Source of the DNA: JBHICC01 sp046759385
GTDB taxonomy: Bacteria; Pseudomonadota; Gammaproteobacteria; Acidiferrobacterales; SPGG2
Length of the DNA stretch: 64,000 nt
Reading direction: 5' to 3'
NCBI GenBank assembly: GCA_046759385.1
Contig: JBHICC010000009.1
Location: 6,046-70,045, forward strand
Position numbers and translations under genes: made by a program. Below the pieces are notes generated by a model, which had not been told where the DNA came from, made no database searches, and worked only from the letters and a program-made list of their open reading frames with translations. Positions 32,225 through 41,259 of this stretch are shown piece by piece (the first letter of the stretch is position 1; every line of letters begins with the position of its first letter).

Positions 32225-33742
32225 ATGCAGTCAGCCGCTCCCGATCCCCAGGCGCTCGATGCGCAGTGCGCGCAGCGCCTACCCTACCATTTCGCCAAGC
32301 GCCACGGCGTCATTAGCGCCCGCGAAGTTGACGCCGGCATCGAGGTGTGGGCCCGGCCCGGCGTCAGCAGCGCCGTGCTCGCCGAGTTGCAACGCACCCT
32401 AGGCGAAGCCGTCCAGCTGCTGGAGCTCTCCGCTGACGCCTTCGATGAAGCGCTGACCCACGCCTATGAGCGCGGCATGACGCAGGCGATGCAGATCGTC
32501 GATGACCTCGATAGCGATCAGGATCTGGCCGAGCTCGCGCAAAACCTGCCGCAGGTCGCCGATCTGCTCGAAAGCGAGGACGACGCTCCGATCGTGCGTC
32601 TCATCAACGCGCTGCTTACGCAAGCGGTGCGCGACGGTGCCTCTGATATCCATATCGAGCCGTTCGAGACCCGCTCGGTGGCGCGCTTGCGCATCGACGG
32701 CGTCTTGCGCGACGTGCTCGAACCGCAGCAGGCACTGCATGGCGTGATCGTCTCGCGCGTGAAAATCATGGCACGACTGGACATTGCCGAGAAACGCCTG
32801 CCGCAAGACGGGCGCATCACTTTACGGGTCGCCGGCCGCCCAGTAGATGTGCGCGTGTCTACGCTGCCGACCGCTCACGGTGAACGGGTAGTAATGCGAT
32901 TATTGGATAAGCAAGCGGGGCGGCTCGATTTGACCGGCCTCGGCATGGCCGAAGAGACCTTGGCCAATCTCGATTACCTGATTCATCAGCCGCACGGCAT
33001 TATTCTGGTCACGGGGCCCACCGGCTCGGGCAAGACCACGACCTTGTATGCGGCGTTATCGCGACTCGACACTAAGCGCCACAACATTATGACGGTCGAG
33101 GATCCAATCGAATACGACCTCGACGGTGTCGGTCAGACACCGGTCAACAGCAAGATCGACCTGAGCTTTGCCCGCGCGCTACGCGCGATCCTGCGCCAAG
33201 ACCCGGACATCATCATGATCGGCGAGATCCGCGATCTGGAGACGGCGCAGATCGCTGTACAGGCGAGTCTCACGGGGCATCTGGTGCTCGCGACCTTACA
33301 CACCAACGACTCCGTGGGTGCCGTCACCCGGCTTGTTGATATGGGGGTCGAGCCGTTCCTCGTCGCCTCAAGCCTGCTCGGCGTGCTGGCGCAGCGTTTG
33401 GTGCGCCGAGTCTGTCCCGAGTGTCGTGAAGGCCATGCGCCCGATACCGCCGAATGCCGGCTGCTCGGCATCGGCGAAGAGGAGGCCCAAGCAATGCAAA
33501 TTTATGCGCCGGCGGGGTGTCCCGCGTGCGGCCACACCGGATACCACGGGCGAACCGGTGTGTTCGAACTGTTGTGGATGGATCAGAAGTTGCGCGCACT
33601 GATTCACGACGGCGCCGGCGAGGGCCCTCTGCGCGCGCAGGGTGAAACCTTAGGGATGACCAGCATCCGCGACGATGGCATTCGGTGGGTCAAGGCCGGC
33701 GCGACCAGTCTTGAAGAGGTCTTACGCGTAGCGCGCGAGTAA
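32225..33742 (+). CDS. gspE: Type II secretion system ATPase GspE
   Basis: Cytoplasmic ATPase that drives pseudopilus assembly. The 505-residue protein has the N1E domain, the N2E region (ASDIHIEPFE), Walker A GPTGSGKTT (264-272), Asp box TVEDPIEY, Walker B GEIRDLETA, and His box GHLVLATLHTND. The tetracysteine zinc motif is complete: Cys397, Cys400, Cys432 and Cys435 in CPEC and CPACGHTGYHGR. The ATG at 32225 follows gspD by 20 bases; an open extension to 32189 overlaps gspD and is not needed. Confidence 0.97.
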   Translation: MQSAAPDPQALDAQCAQRLPYHFAKRHGVISAREVDAGIEVWARPGVSSAVLAELQRTLGEAVQLLELSADAFDEALTHAYERGMTQAMQIVDDLDSDQDLAELAQNLPQVADLLESEDDAPIVRLINALLTQAVRDGASDIHIEPFETRSVARLRIDGVLRDVLEPQQALHGVIVSRVKIMARLDIAEKRLPQDGRITLRVAGRPVDVRVSTLPTAHGERVVMRLLDKQAGRLDLTGLGMAEETLANLDYLIHQPHGIILVTGPTGSGKTTTLYAALSRLDTKRHNIMTVEDPIEYDLDGVGQTPVNSKIDLSFARALRAILRQDPDIIMIGEIRDLETAQIAVQASLTGHLVLATLHTNDSVGAVTRLVDMGVEPFLVASSLLGVLAQRLVRRVCPECREGHAPDTAECRLLGIGEEEAQAMQIYAPAGCPACGHTGYHGRTGVFELLWMDQKLRALIHDGAGEGPLRAQGETLGMTSIRDDGIRWVKAGATSLEEVLRVARE

Positions 33743-33746
33743 AGCG

Positions 33747-34964
33747 ATGGCGGCGTTTGAGTATCACGCGCTCGATCTTCGCGGGCGCACCGTCAAAGGC
33801 GTCATCGAGGGCGACGCGGAGCGCCAAGTCCGATCGACGCTGCGTGATCGTGGTCTTATGCCGCTGCGCGTCGATGCCATCAGTGCCGAGTCGGCGGCAC
33901 GCAGCGGTGGAAGCTTCGGCTGGCGCCGCGGTATCTCCAGTAACGAGCTCGCCCTCATTACGCGTCAGTTTGCTACCCTCGTGCGCGCCGGCCTCACGAT
34001 CGAGGAGTGCCTCGATGCTTTGATCGAGCAGACCGACTCGGCCCGGACGCGTAAGGTGCTTGCCGGGGTGCGCGGTCGAGTGCTCGAAGGTCAGTCACTG
34101 GCGCGTGCGCTCGGCAATTTTCCCAATGCGTTCCCGGACATTTACCGCAATATGGTCGATGCCGGCGAACAGAGTGGGCAATTAGATGATGTGCTCGAAC
34201 GGCTCGCGGACTACACCGAAAACCGGCAGGCGTTGCGGCAAAAGGTCGGATTGGCTTTCATTTATCCCGGACTGGTGACGTTGGTCGCTATTGTCATCGT
34301 CGGGTTTCTGTTGGTCTATGTCGTGCCGCAGGTGACGCGTGTGTTTGAGAACACCGGGCAGACCTTGCCATTGTTGACACGGTTGCTCATTGGCGTCAGC
34401 GACTTCGTACGTGCGGGGGGTGTTTGGTGGTTTGCCGGCCTACTCGGTTTTTTCCTGTGCGCGCGTCTGGCATTGCGCAACACCGGCTTGCGCCAGCGGT
34501 GGCACCGACTGCTATTGCGGTTGCCGCTGATTGGCCGACTCTTGCGTGGCACTAATGCCGCTCGCTTCGCCAGCACCTTAGGCATTCTCACCTCAAGCGG
34601 TATTCCGCTGCTGCAGGCGATGCAGGCCGCGGTACTCGTGGTCACTAACCTACCAATGCGTGCCGCCGTGGAACACGCGCTGCGTCAGGTGCGTGAAGGT
34701 GCGAGCCTGGCACGGGCGCTTGACAGAGCCAAGCTATTTCCGCCGATGGTGATCCATCTAATCGGCAGCGGTGAGGCCAGTGGCAATCTAGACAAAATGC
34801 TCGAGCGCGCCGCGGACACACAAGCACGCGAGCTTGAGAACTGGGTACGCGCACTGACGGCCCTGTTAGAACCGGTGATGATCCTTATCGTCGGCGCGAT
34901 CGTCGGCTGTATTGTCATTGCGATGTTATTACCTATCTTTGAAATGAATCAGTTAATCAGGTGA
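33747..34964 (+). CDS. gspF: Type II secretion system inner-membrane platform protein GspF
   Basis: Polytopic protein linking the ATPase to pseudopilin assembly. The 405-residue protein starts [18 protein letters not shown] and has two T2SSF domains (about 70-195 and 272-395), each ending in hydrophobic helices, with three transmembrane segments near 170-193, 222-243 and 373-398. Motifs [21 protein letters not shown] and [30 protein letters not shown] mark the repeats. It starts four bases after gspE and overlaps gspG. Confidence 0.97.
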   Translation: MAAFEYHALDLRGRTVKGVIEGDAERQVRSTLRDRGLMPLRVDAISAESAARSGGSFGWRRGISSNELALITRQFATLVRAGLTIEECLDALIEQTDSARTRKVLAGVRGRVLEGQSLARALGNFPNAFPDIYRNMVDAGEQSGQLDDVLERLADYTENRQALRQKVGLAFIYPGLVTLVAIVIVGFLLVYVVPQVTRVFENTGQTLPLLTRLLIGVSDFVRAGGVWWFAGLLGFFLCARLALRNTGLRQRWHRLLLRLPLIGRLLRGTNAARFASTLGILTSSGIPLLQAMQAAVLVVTNLPMRAAVEHALRQVREGASLARALDRAKLFPPMVIHLIGSGEASGNLDKMLERAADTQARELENWVRALTALLEPVMILIVGAIVGCIVIAMLLPIFEMNQLIR

Positions 34965-34972
34965 ATCGGAAC

Positions 34973-35419
34973 ATGTCACGCTATAGCGCACGGAGTCGCT
35001 GCCGATGGGCGGGCTTTACGTTGATGGAAGTCCTTGTCGTTGTTGTCATTCTCGGTATCCTGGCCGCACTCGTCGTACCCCGCATTATGGAGCGACCCGA
35101 TGAAGCGCGCCTGATCGCGGCGAAGAACGACGTTCGCGCGATTGTCAGTGCGTTGAAGCTTTATCGACTCGACAACGGCAGCTACCCGAGCACCGAGCAA
35201 GGGCTGTTGGCACTGGTGCAGCGGCCGGATAACGCAAGAAACTGGAAAAGCGGCGGGTACCTCGATCGAGTCCCTAAGGATCCGTGGGGTGTCGAGTACC
35301 AATATCTAAGTCCAGGCATTCGTGGCGAAATCGACGTGTTCAGTCTTGGCGCCGACAACGCGCCCGGGGGCGAAGGCAAAAACGCCGAGATCGGATCCTG
35401 GAATCTCGCCAATGAATGA
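34973..35419 (+). CDS. gspG: Major pseudopilin GspG
   Basis: Main subunit of the T2SS pseudopilus. The prepilin peptidase site is visible: a basic leader ending CRWAG, then [22 protein letters not shown] with Glu at +5. The globular part has the GspG landmarks ([45 protein letters not shown]), which form the calcium-binding region. The ATG at 34973 gives 148 residues; a GTG at 34961 overlapping the gspF stop would add four and is an equal alternative. Confidence 0.96.
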   Translation: MSRYSARSRCRWAGFTLMEVLVVVVILGILAALVVPRIMERPDEARLIAAKNDVRAIVSALKLYRLDNGSYPSTEQGLLALVQRPDNARNWKSGGYLDRVPKDPWGVEYQYLSPGIRGEIDVFSLGADNAPGGEGKNAEIGSWNLANE

Positions 35420-35945
35420 TTTCAGCTCGCACTTGCTAAAGCGCCGGTGGCATTTTGTTGCGGCATCGGGGTTCACGTTGATCGAAATGGTGGTCGTGAT
35501 GCTGCTGCTGGTGATCATCGTCAGCATGGTCGCTATCAACTTGGACCCCGACGACCGGGCAGCCGTGCGCCGGGAGGCGGAACGGCTTGCGCTACTCATG
35601 CAGGCAGCGCAACAAGAGGCCATTCTTCAGGGCCAGGTATTCGCGGTGGCGTTTGATAGCGACGGCTATCACTTTCTGCGCCTTAGCGGCAAAGGCACAC
35701 TGAAACCGATCAAACAGGACGATGTGCTGCGCGCGCGACTGCTGCCAGCGGGACTGCGAATCGTGGACGTCGAGATCGAAGGGGCGCAGTCAGAAGAACC
35801 GAGCGGTATCGTGCTTGAGCCGAGCGGTGATGTCCCCGAGTTCTCGGTGACCTTGATCAAGGGCGAAGCACGTTGGCAGGTCAAAGGATCGCCGGCGGCG
35901 GGCATCCTGCCGGCAGATCCACGAGAAGATCATGCAAGGTCGTAA
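35412..35945 (+). CDS. gspH: Minor pseudopilin GspH
   Basis: Minor subunit of the pseudopilus. A 177-residue protein with a leader ending AASG, then [22 protein letters not shown], with Glu at +5, and a GspH-like beta-rich globular domain ([20 protein letters not shown]). The ATG at 35412 overlaps the gspG stop by eight bases; a longer open frame lies inside gspG and is not coding. The globular part after about residue 60 is variable as usual for GspH. Confidence 0.9.
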   Translation: MNDFSSHLLKRRWHFVAASGFTLIEMVVVMLLLVIIVSMVAINLDPDDRAAVRREAERLALLMQAAQQEAILQGQVFAVAFDSDGYHFLRLSGKGTLKPIKQDDVLRARLLPAGLRIVDVEIEGAQSEEPSGIVLEPSGDVPEFSVTLIKGEARWQVKGSPAAGILPADPREDHARS

Positions 35946-36315
35946 GCCTCCGCGCGGCTTCGTGTTGGTCGAGGTACTGATCGCACTGGCGATACTCGCG
36001 ATTGCGATGGCAGCCATTATCGGCGCTATCGCTCAGTCGATAGACACGACGGCGGCATTGCGCGATCGCAACGTGGCGATGTGGGTAGCGCAAGACCGGC
36101 TCGTCTTCCATCGAATGCGCCGCGATTGGCCAGCCACGCGCACTACAACCGGGACCCGCGAGATGGCTGGCTACACGTGGCGCTGGCAGCAAGTGGTCAT
36201 CACTACGCCGGTTGCAGAACTGAGGCGCATCGAAATCGAAGTACGCGAAGGAGAGCGGCCAGACGTGTTAGCGCGCCTAGTCGGGTTCCTGCGCGACCCG
36301 GGAGTCAAACCATGA
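35932..36315 (+). CDS. gspI: Minor pseudopilin GspI
   Basis: Component of the pseudopilus tip with GspJ and GspK. A 127-residue protein with a short basic leader (MQGRKPPRG) and mature start FVLVEVLIALAILAIAMAAI with Glu at +5; the region around NVAMWVAQDRL matches GspI. It overlaps gspH by 14 bases and gspJ by four. Confidence 0.93.
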   Translation: MQGRKPPRGFVLVEVLIALAILAIAMAAIIGAIAQSIDTTAALRDRNVAMWVAQDRLVFHRMRRDWPATRTTTGTREMAGYTWRWQQVVITTPVAELRRIEIEVREGERPDVLARLVGFLRDPGVKP

Positions 36316-36959
36316 CTATCAATGATAGTTGCCGACAACGTGGATTGACGTTAGTGGAACTACTAGTCGCCGTGGGTGTGTTTGCCATTTTTTCGGTGAT
36401 GGCGTACGGCGCGCTTGATCAAGTGCTGCAGAATCGCGAAAGGGTCGAGGCGGAACGGACTTTTTGGCGCGCATTGTCGCTCACCTACCTGCGCTTCGAG
36501 GACGACCTCTCACAGGTACGGGCGCGTCCTGTGCGCGATGTGGACGGACAACGCCTCGCTGCGCTCAAGGGACAGCCCACCGACACGCGCGCGGTTGCCG
36601 ATCCGAGTATTGAGTTCACCCGCGGCGGCGTGTTCGTACTCGGCGATGCACGACGCAGCGACCTGCAGCGTGTGGGTTACCGCCTAGTCGACAATGCCTT
36701 GCTGCGCGTGACGTGGCCGATGCTGGATCGCGCTCCGCAAACGGAGCCGATCGAAAGCACCTTGCTCGAAGGCGTAGAAAACTTCCAGGTGCGCTTCTAT
36801 GACCCGCAAAAAACGTGGCATGACCAATGGCCGGTCGAGGGTATTGCCGATGAGCTCCCCCGTGCGGTCGAGGTAACGATCGAGTTCAATGAGCGCGGTG
36901 AATTCACACGGTTGTTTGTCATCAATGGCCGATCGCTTCCGGACCTCATCTATTCATAG
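36312..36959 (+). CDS. gspJ: Minor pseudopilin GspJ
   Basis: Tip-complex pseudopilin. From ATG 36312 there are 215 residues: leader ending CRQRG, then LTLVELLVAVGVFAIFSVMAY with Glu at +5, then a domain with the GspJ landmarks ALSLTYLRFEDDLSQVRARPVRD and RVGYRLVDNALLRVTWP. The start overlaps the gspI stop (ATGA); the upstream frame inside gspI is not coding. It overlaps gspK by 35 bases. Confidence 0.93.
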   Translation: MTINDSCRQRGLTLVELLVAVGVFAIFSVMAYGALDQVLQNRERVEAERTFWRALSLTYLRFEDDLSQVRARPVRDVDGQRLAALKGQPTDTRAVADPSIEFTRGGVFVLGDARRSDLQRVGYRLVDNALLRVTWPMLDRAPQTEPIESTLLEGVENFQVRFYDPQKTWHDQWPVEGIADELPRAVEVTIEFNERGEFTRLFVINGRSLPDLIYS

Positions 36960-37908
36960 GTCGCAGAACGGCGTGGCGATGATCACCGCGCTCTTGATCG
37001 TCGCCATTGCCACGACCGTGGCCGCGTCGCTCAGCTTAGGACAGCAGGTCTGGTTGCGCCAAGCACAAAACCTCCTCGACCACACACAAGCGTCCGCGGT
37101 TCGTAGCGGAGTGATCGAATGGGCCGCCATCATCCTCACGAAAGACGCTAAGGACAACCAGGTCGATGATCTCACCGAGGAATGGGCCACCGCCTTGCCA
37201 CCGCTTCCGGCTGAAGGTGGCCTGGTTGCCGGCAACATCCATGATGCACAAGGGCGATTTAATCTGAATAACCTTGTGCGCGGCGGCAATGCCAGCACTA
37301 ATGACATCGCTGTTTTTCAGCGACTATTAGAGTCGCAGGAATTGCCGCGCGAGCTCGCCGATGCAGTTGTGGACTGGCTCGATAGCGACAGCCAATCGCA
37401 GCCCAACGGCGCCGAGGACGTCGATTACTTAAGCAACGAGCGCCCTTACCGAGCCGCCAATCAGCTTCTGCACAGTGTCAACGAGCTGCGATTGATAAAA
37501 GGTTTCGATGCCAAGGCAGTCGAGCGCTTGCGCCCACTGGTCACCGCCTTACCTCAGATCACTGCGATTAACATCAATACTGCATCTGCGATCGTGTTTG
37601 GCGCCCTATTCTCGGAGCTGTCTTTCTCCGAGGCCGAAAACTTGCTGAAAGATCGGGAGGATCGCCCGTTCAAGAGTGCCGATGATCTCAAACAACGCTT
37701 GCCCACTGACGTCGCTCCGCCCAAGGTGTCATATGATGTGCGTAGTAGTTTCTTCGAGGTGAGAGTCGACAGCTTGTTCGGACGCTTGCAACAACGCGCG
37801 CGCGCATTGTTGCTACGGACTGAGAACGCGCCCGTGCGAGTGATTTGGCAGCAACGCGAACTGGTCGTCACCGAGGCCGATCAGGAGCCGAGTGCGGATG
37901 AGGGTTAA
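36925..37908 (+). CDS. gspK: Minor pseudopilin GspK
   Basis: Large tip pseudopilin that caps the pseudopilus. The 327-residue protein has a leader ending SQNG and a hydrophobic helix VAMITALLIVAIATTVAASL; the residue at +5 is Thr, consistent with the usual lack of Glu5 in GspK. The domain features NIHDAQGRFNLNNLV, DWLDSDSQSQPNGAED and the helix-hairpin-helix-like ITAININTASAIVF are characteristic. The ATG at 36925 overlaps gspJ by 35 bases. Confidence 0.94.
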   Translation: MADRFRTSSIHRSQNGVAMITALLIVAIATTVAASLSLGQQVWLRQAQNLLDHTQASAVRSGVIEWAAIILTKDAKDNQVDDLTEEWATALPPLPAEGGLVAGNIHDAQGRFNLNNLVRGGNASTNDIAVFQRLLESQELPRELADAVVDWLDSDSQSQPNGAEDVDYLSNERPYRAANQLLHSVNELRLIKGFDAKAVERLRPLVTALPQITAININTASAIVFGALFSELSFSEAENLLKDREDRPFKSADDLKQRLPTDVAPPKVSYDVRSSFFEVRVDSLFGRLQQRARALLLRTENAPVRVIWQQRELVVTEADQEPSADEG

Positions 37909-39199
37909 CCCAGCAAAATTGCGGGTAAAGGGTACGGGAGGTGAGCGCTTCCTCGGCAAGACGCTCGAGCTGTTTCTGCCGGAGGGCTGGCCCGATCGCG
38001 AGGGCGCGGTCCAGTGGCGCTTGCGCGCCGGTCTGCGTAGCACGCACGGCCAAGCTGATGATCTTAAGCGTTTGCCTGCAGATACAAAAGCACCGCATGT
38101 CATCGTTTGGACACCGCCGGCGGACACCCTACTCACACGCGCGAACTTGCCAACGCGCAGCTGGCGCAAGATCCAGCAGGCGTTGCCTTACGCGCTTGAG
38201 GAACAGTTGCTTGGGGATCCAGCCGAGCAGCATTTTGCGTGCCATCGAGAGGCCGATGGCAGTCTCGCCGTCGCGGTGACAGCACGTGCACGTATCAAGG
38301 CCTGGCTCGAAACCTTGCGTGCCGCCGGGGTGCAGCCGGCCCGTCTTTGCCCGGCTATCTTGGCGCTTCCGCTCGAACGCGGCACATGGTCGGTTGCGTT
38401 CATTGAAGACCGCTTATGGGTACGCACCGGTGCCCTTTCTGGCTTTGCCTGCTCGGCTTCGGCGCAGACGGTGCCAGCGTTACTTAAAGCGGCAACGGGT
38501 GAGGCGCGCGAACATGAGCGCGCACCACACGGTTTGACCGTATTCAATCCTCCGAGTGACTTTAACGCCGATCATTGGCGTACTGTTCTTGGGATCGATG
38601 TCACCGTTTCGGGCCGTCCTTTTTGGGAAAATGGACACAGCACAGTCGCGCCGCTCAACTTATTGCAGGGTGATTTCGCGCCCGCTGGCAAGTTCCGCGA
38701 GACATTGAAGCCGCTGACGGTTGCCGCCAGTTTGCTCGCCGTATGGCTCGTCGGCAGCCTCGGTTTCAATCTCTGGGAATGGTGGGAGCTGACAGGCCAA
38801 CGTCAGACCTACCAGGCTGCGATGACAGAGTTATTTAAGCGAACATTTCCCGAAACCAAGGTAGTGCTCGATCCCTCTCGGCAGATGGAACGCAACTTGG
38901 AGAACCTGCGCGGGAAAAGGGGGCGGGCCGGCAGCAGCGACTTGCTTGCTTTGTTAACGTCAGTCGCGCCAGCGTTGAAGGCCAACCCCGACATCTCCCT
39001 ACGCACGCTCAAATACGCCGAAGCTAAGCTGACCATCGATTTGACTCTACCGGACTTCGAAGCGCTTGAGAACGTCAAGAACGCCTTGCGGACCACGCGA
39101 GGGATTGACGTCGAGGTACTCGCGGCCAACAGTCGCAGCTCGGGTGTGGCAGGACGGCTGCGAATCCAAGCGCGCGACGACACCGAAGGGGGTGGATAA
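37892..39199 (+). CDS. gspL: Type II secretion system protein GspL
   Basis: Bitopic inner-membrane protein that recruits GspE. The 435-residue protein has a large cytoplasmic actin-like domain (about 20-240, LPTRSWRKIQQALPYALEEQL), a transmembrane helix near 272-292 and a periplasmic ferredoxin-like domain. Start codons GTG 37892 and ATG 37898 are both possible; GGAG lies four bases before the first and ten before the second. It overlaps gspK by 17 bases. Confidence 0.93.
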   Translation: MRMRVNPAKLRVKGTGGERFLGKTLELFLPEGWPDREGAVQWRLRAGLRSTHGQADDLKRLPADTKAPHVIVWTPPADTLLTRANLPTRSWRKIQQALPYALEEQLLGDPAEQHFACHREADGSLAVAVTARARIKAWLETLRAAGVQPARLCPAILALPLERGTWSVAFIEDRLWVRTGALSGFACSASAQTVPALLKAATGEAREHERAPHGLTVFNPPSDFNADHWRTVLGIDVTVSGRPFWENGHSTVAPLNLLQGDFAPAGKFRETLKPLTVAASLLAVWLVGSLGFNLWEWWELTGQRQTYQAAMTELFKRTFPETKVVLDPSRQMERNLENLRGKRGRAGSSDLLALLTSVAPALKANPDISLRTLKYAEAKLTIDLTLPDFEALENVKNALRTTRGIDVEVLAANSRSSGVAGRLRIQARDDTEGGG

Positions 39200-39201
39200 G
39201 G

Positions 39202-39705
39202 GTGCAACCGGCACTGGAACAGCTGCTATCGCGCTGGCGCGCGCTTGAGCTTCGCGAGCGCATTGTGATTGCCGGCGGGACCGTTATCGCGCTGGTGATG
39301 TTGTTTTATGCTTTTGCCTGGATGCCGATGCAGCGCGATCTTTCGCAGCTACGTGTCAACGTGCCCAAGACACGTGCCGAGCTTGCATTGATGCGCGTGC
39401 AAGCGCGCGAGGTAAAAAAGTTACAAGCCGGCGGCGGTCCTGTCGGTACCGCGGGCAACTTGCTGACGAAGCTAGAGCGGTCCGCAGTTGAGCGGGGCTT
39501 GCGACAAAATATCAGCCGTATGGAGCCCGACGGTGACCATGCTGTAAGACTGGCGCTCGATGGTATCAGGTTCAACGATCTGGTGCGCTGGCTCGCGGAC
39601 CTGCATCAGCAGGCCGGCGTTCGTGCAGACACCGCCACCATTTCCGCAGAGGCTTCAACTGGAGTAGTAAACGCGCGACTGTTGTTGCGTAGGCCTGGCT
39701 CATGA
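39202..39705 (+). CDS. gspM: Type II secretion system protein GspM
   Basis: Small bitopic partner of GspL. The 167-residue protein has a cytoplasmic N-terminus, one transmembrane helix (about 22-40, ERIVIAGGTVIALVMLFYAF), a helical linker and a C-terminal periplasmic ferredoxin-like domain containing LDGIRFNDLVRWLADLHQQAGV, typical of GspM. Starts with GTG two bases after the gspL stop; GGTGG lies upstream. It overlaps gspN by four bases. Confidence 0.93.
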   Translation: MQPALEQLLSRWRALELRERIVIAGGTVIALVMLFYAFAWMPMQRDLSQLRVNVPKTRAELALMRVQAREVKKLQAGGGPVGTAGNLLTKLERSAVERGLRQNISRMEPDGDHAVRLALDGIRFNDLVRWLADLHQQAGVRADTATISAEASTGVVNARLLLRRPGS

Positions 39706-40493
39706 AGCGCCGTTGGCTTGGTTACGTAACACTCGGCGTTTGCGCATACTTGCTGTTTCTCATTGCAACGATCCCCGCGAGCTGGGTAGCTTGGGGCCTG
39801 GTAATAGCTTCGCAGGGCGCTGTTGTCATCAGTCAGGGGACGGGCACGTTCTGGCACGGAACCGGCCATCTGGTGGTACAGCCTGCGGACACAAGGGGAC
39901 ACAACCTTGGGCGTGCCGAGTGGCGGATTAACCCATTGTGGCTGTTTGTTGCCCGGCTTCAGGCGCAGGTTAGCGCAACGGGCCCTGCCAGCGAGCTCGC
40001 CGCGGCGGTAGCGATCACTCCGCGCGCGATCGTTCTGGAGCAAGCACGTGCGAGCGCCTCCGCAAAGCTGGCAAGCAAACTGTACCCGCCGGCGACTCTG
40101 CTCGCACCTGAGGGCCGGCTGCGACTTCTCACCGACAAGCTCTTGCTCCGGCAAGACGGCCTGCAAGGTGACGCGCAGCTGTTTTGGGAACAAGCGGCAA
40201 GCGGGGTATCCGAGGTCAAACCGCTCGGAGACTATCGGGTCGACTTGAAAGGCGCTGGCGCCACCGCCTCCGTCAAACTGTCGACCTTACGGGGGCCCCT
40301 GGAGCTGGTTGGCCAAGGGCGTTGGCAGACGACCGGAAGTGGGGCGTTTCAGCTGTCCGGATTCGCCCGAGCAAAGGCGCGGCGCGACGAACTTCAGCCG
40401 TTGCTGGCGCTCATAGGGCGAGAGCAGAACGGGCGCTACCCGTTTCGGCTCAACGCACGGCTACCATTGCCCGCTCTGCCATTGCCGCTCTGA
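39702..40493 (+). CDS. gspN: Type II secretion system protein GspN
   Basis: Accessory inner-membrane protein found in part of T2SS operons; it is not needed in every system. The 263-residue protein has an N-terminal transmembrane helix (about 6-27) and a periplasmic beta-rich domain (SQGTGTFWHGTGHLVV, GDYRVDLKGAG, GPLELVGQGRW). It is the last gene of the operon. Immediately after the stop there is only a weak ACCCC/GGGGT inverted repeat without a T-run, so I do not call a terminator. Confidence 0.9.
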   Translation: MKRRWLGYVTLGVCAYLLFLIATIPASWVAWGLVIASQGAVVISQGTGTFWHGTGHLVVQPADTRGHNLGRAEWRINPLWLFVARLQAQVSATGPASELAAAVAITPRAIVLEQARASASAKLASKLYPPATLLAPEGRLRLLTDKLLLRQDGLQGDAQLFWEQAASGVSEVKPLGDYRVDLKGAGATASVKLSTLRGPLELVGQGRWQTTGSGAFQLSGFARAKARRDELQPLLALIGREQNGRYPFRLNARLPLPALPLPL

Positions 40494-40609
40494 CCCCCCC
40501 CAGGGGTAAGAGCTAGCCCAACAAAACAACTCGAAACAAGTTGCAGAACAGTCCGTAACTTACTTAATCTTCAGTAATAATTTCTTAGATCCTGAGAGCG
40601 CCCGCGTCC

Positions 40610-40653
40610 CCCCTAGGGGCACCTTAAAACTCCCCCTCCCCGCGTGGGAGGGG
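40610..40653. repeat. REP-like inverted repeats at the 3' end of rnhB
   Basis: Two GC-rich palindromic elements lie 13 bases apart: CCCCTAGGGG (40610-40619) and an eight-base-pair stem CCCCTCCC/GGGAGGGG (40633-40653) with a five-base loop. They lie over the rnhB stop and last codons, between the convergent gspN and rnhB. They resemble dispersed extragenic palindromes, and may serve as a bidirectional transcription or RNA-decay barrier. Copy number elsewhere cannot be judged here. Confidence 0.5.
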
Positions 40654-41233
40654 ATGTGGTTGCGGTAAGTAGACGTCGTACCGGCGCGAAACTTTGCCGA
40701 TGGACCGGGCTCACGCCAAAGACCTCGAGCGCCAGCAAGTGCGCCGGAGTCGGGTAACCCTTATGGCGCGCAAAACCGTACCCCGGGAACGCTCGGTCCA
40801 GGCTCCGCATTTCGGCGTCGCGAGCCACTTTGGCGACAATCGAGGCGGCGGCAATCGCAGGCTCGGTCGCATCGCCGCCGACCACCGTTTCGACCGCACC
40901 CAACAAGATCGGCGCTCGATTGCCGTCCACCAGAACCAGATCGGCCATCACGTGTAGGGCCCCCACCGCACGTTGCATCGCTAGCAAAGTGGCCTGAAGA
41001 ATATTCAGTCGGTCGATCTCGGCAACGTCGGCCCGCCCGATACCCCAGCCGAGCGCGTTCTCGCGTATTTGATTATCGAGCCGCTCACGTTCTGTTGGCG
41101 TTAACGTCTTAGAGTCCGCAAGCCCGTCAATCGATGTTTCCAACCCGAGGACCACCGCGGCTGCGACTACCGGACCTGCTAACGGGCCGCGCCCCGCCTC
41201 GTCGACCCCAGCGACCAACATTGCGTTAACCAC
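40613..41233 (-). CDS. rnhB: Ribonuclease HII
   Basis: Cleaves RNA in RNA-DNA hybrids and removes single misincorporated ribonucleotides. The 206-residue protein has the active-site strand [16 protein letters not shown] with Asp and Glu, [15 protein letters not shown] and the helix [13 protein letters not shown], with the fourth acid. GTG 41233 and ATG 41221 are both possible starts, neither with a ribosome-binding site. The last 14 or so residues after FAPVRRLL come from the REP-like repeat and are probably not conserved. It is 26 bases after lpxB and ends the rpsB-to-rnhB block. Confidence 0.96.
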   Translation of the reverse strand: MVNAMLVAGVDEAGRGPLAGPVVAAAVVLGLETSIDGLADSKTLTPTERERLDNQIRENALGWGIGRADVAEIDRLNILQATLLAMQRAVGALHVMADLVLVDGNRAPILLGAVETVVGGDATEPAIAAASIVAKVARDAEMRSLDRAFPGYGFARHKGYPTPAHLLALEVFGVSPVHRQSFAPVRRLLTATTSPPTRGGGVLRCP

Positions 41234-41259
41234 GCTAACGTGTCCGAATTATAACTGAG

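Noticed and set aside
40493..40520. ACCCC/GGGGT inverted repeat after gspN as a terminator
   Set aside because: The stem is only five base pairs and no T-run follows on the plus strand.
29037..40619. CCCCTAGGG at both ends of the T2SS operon as flanking repeats of an inserted element
   Set aside because: Nine bases of a palindrome are too short for proof; no target duplication, integrase or tRNA is seen, and the operon sits between ordinary core genes.
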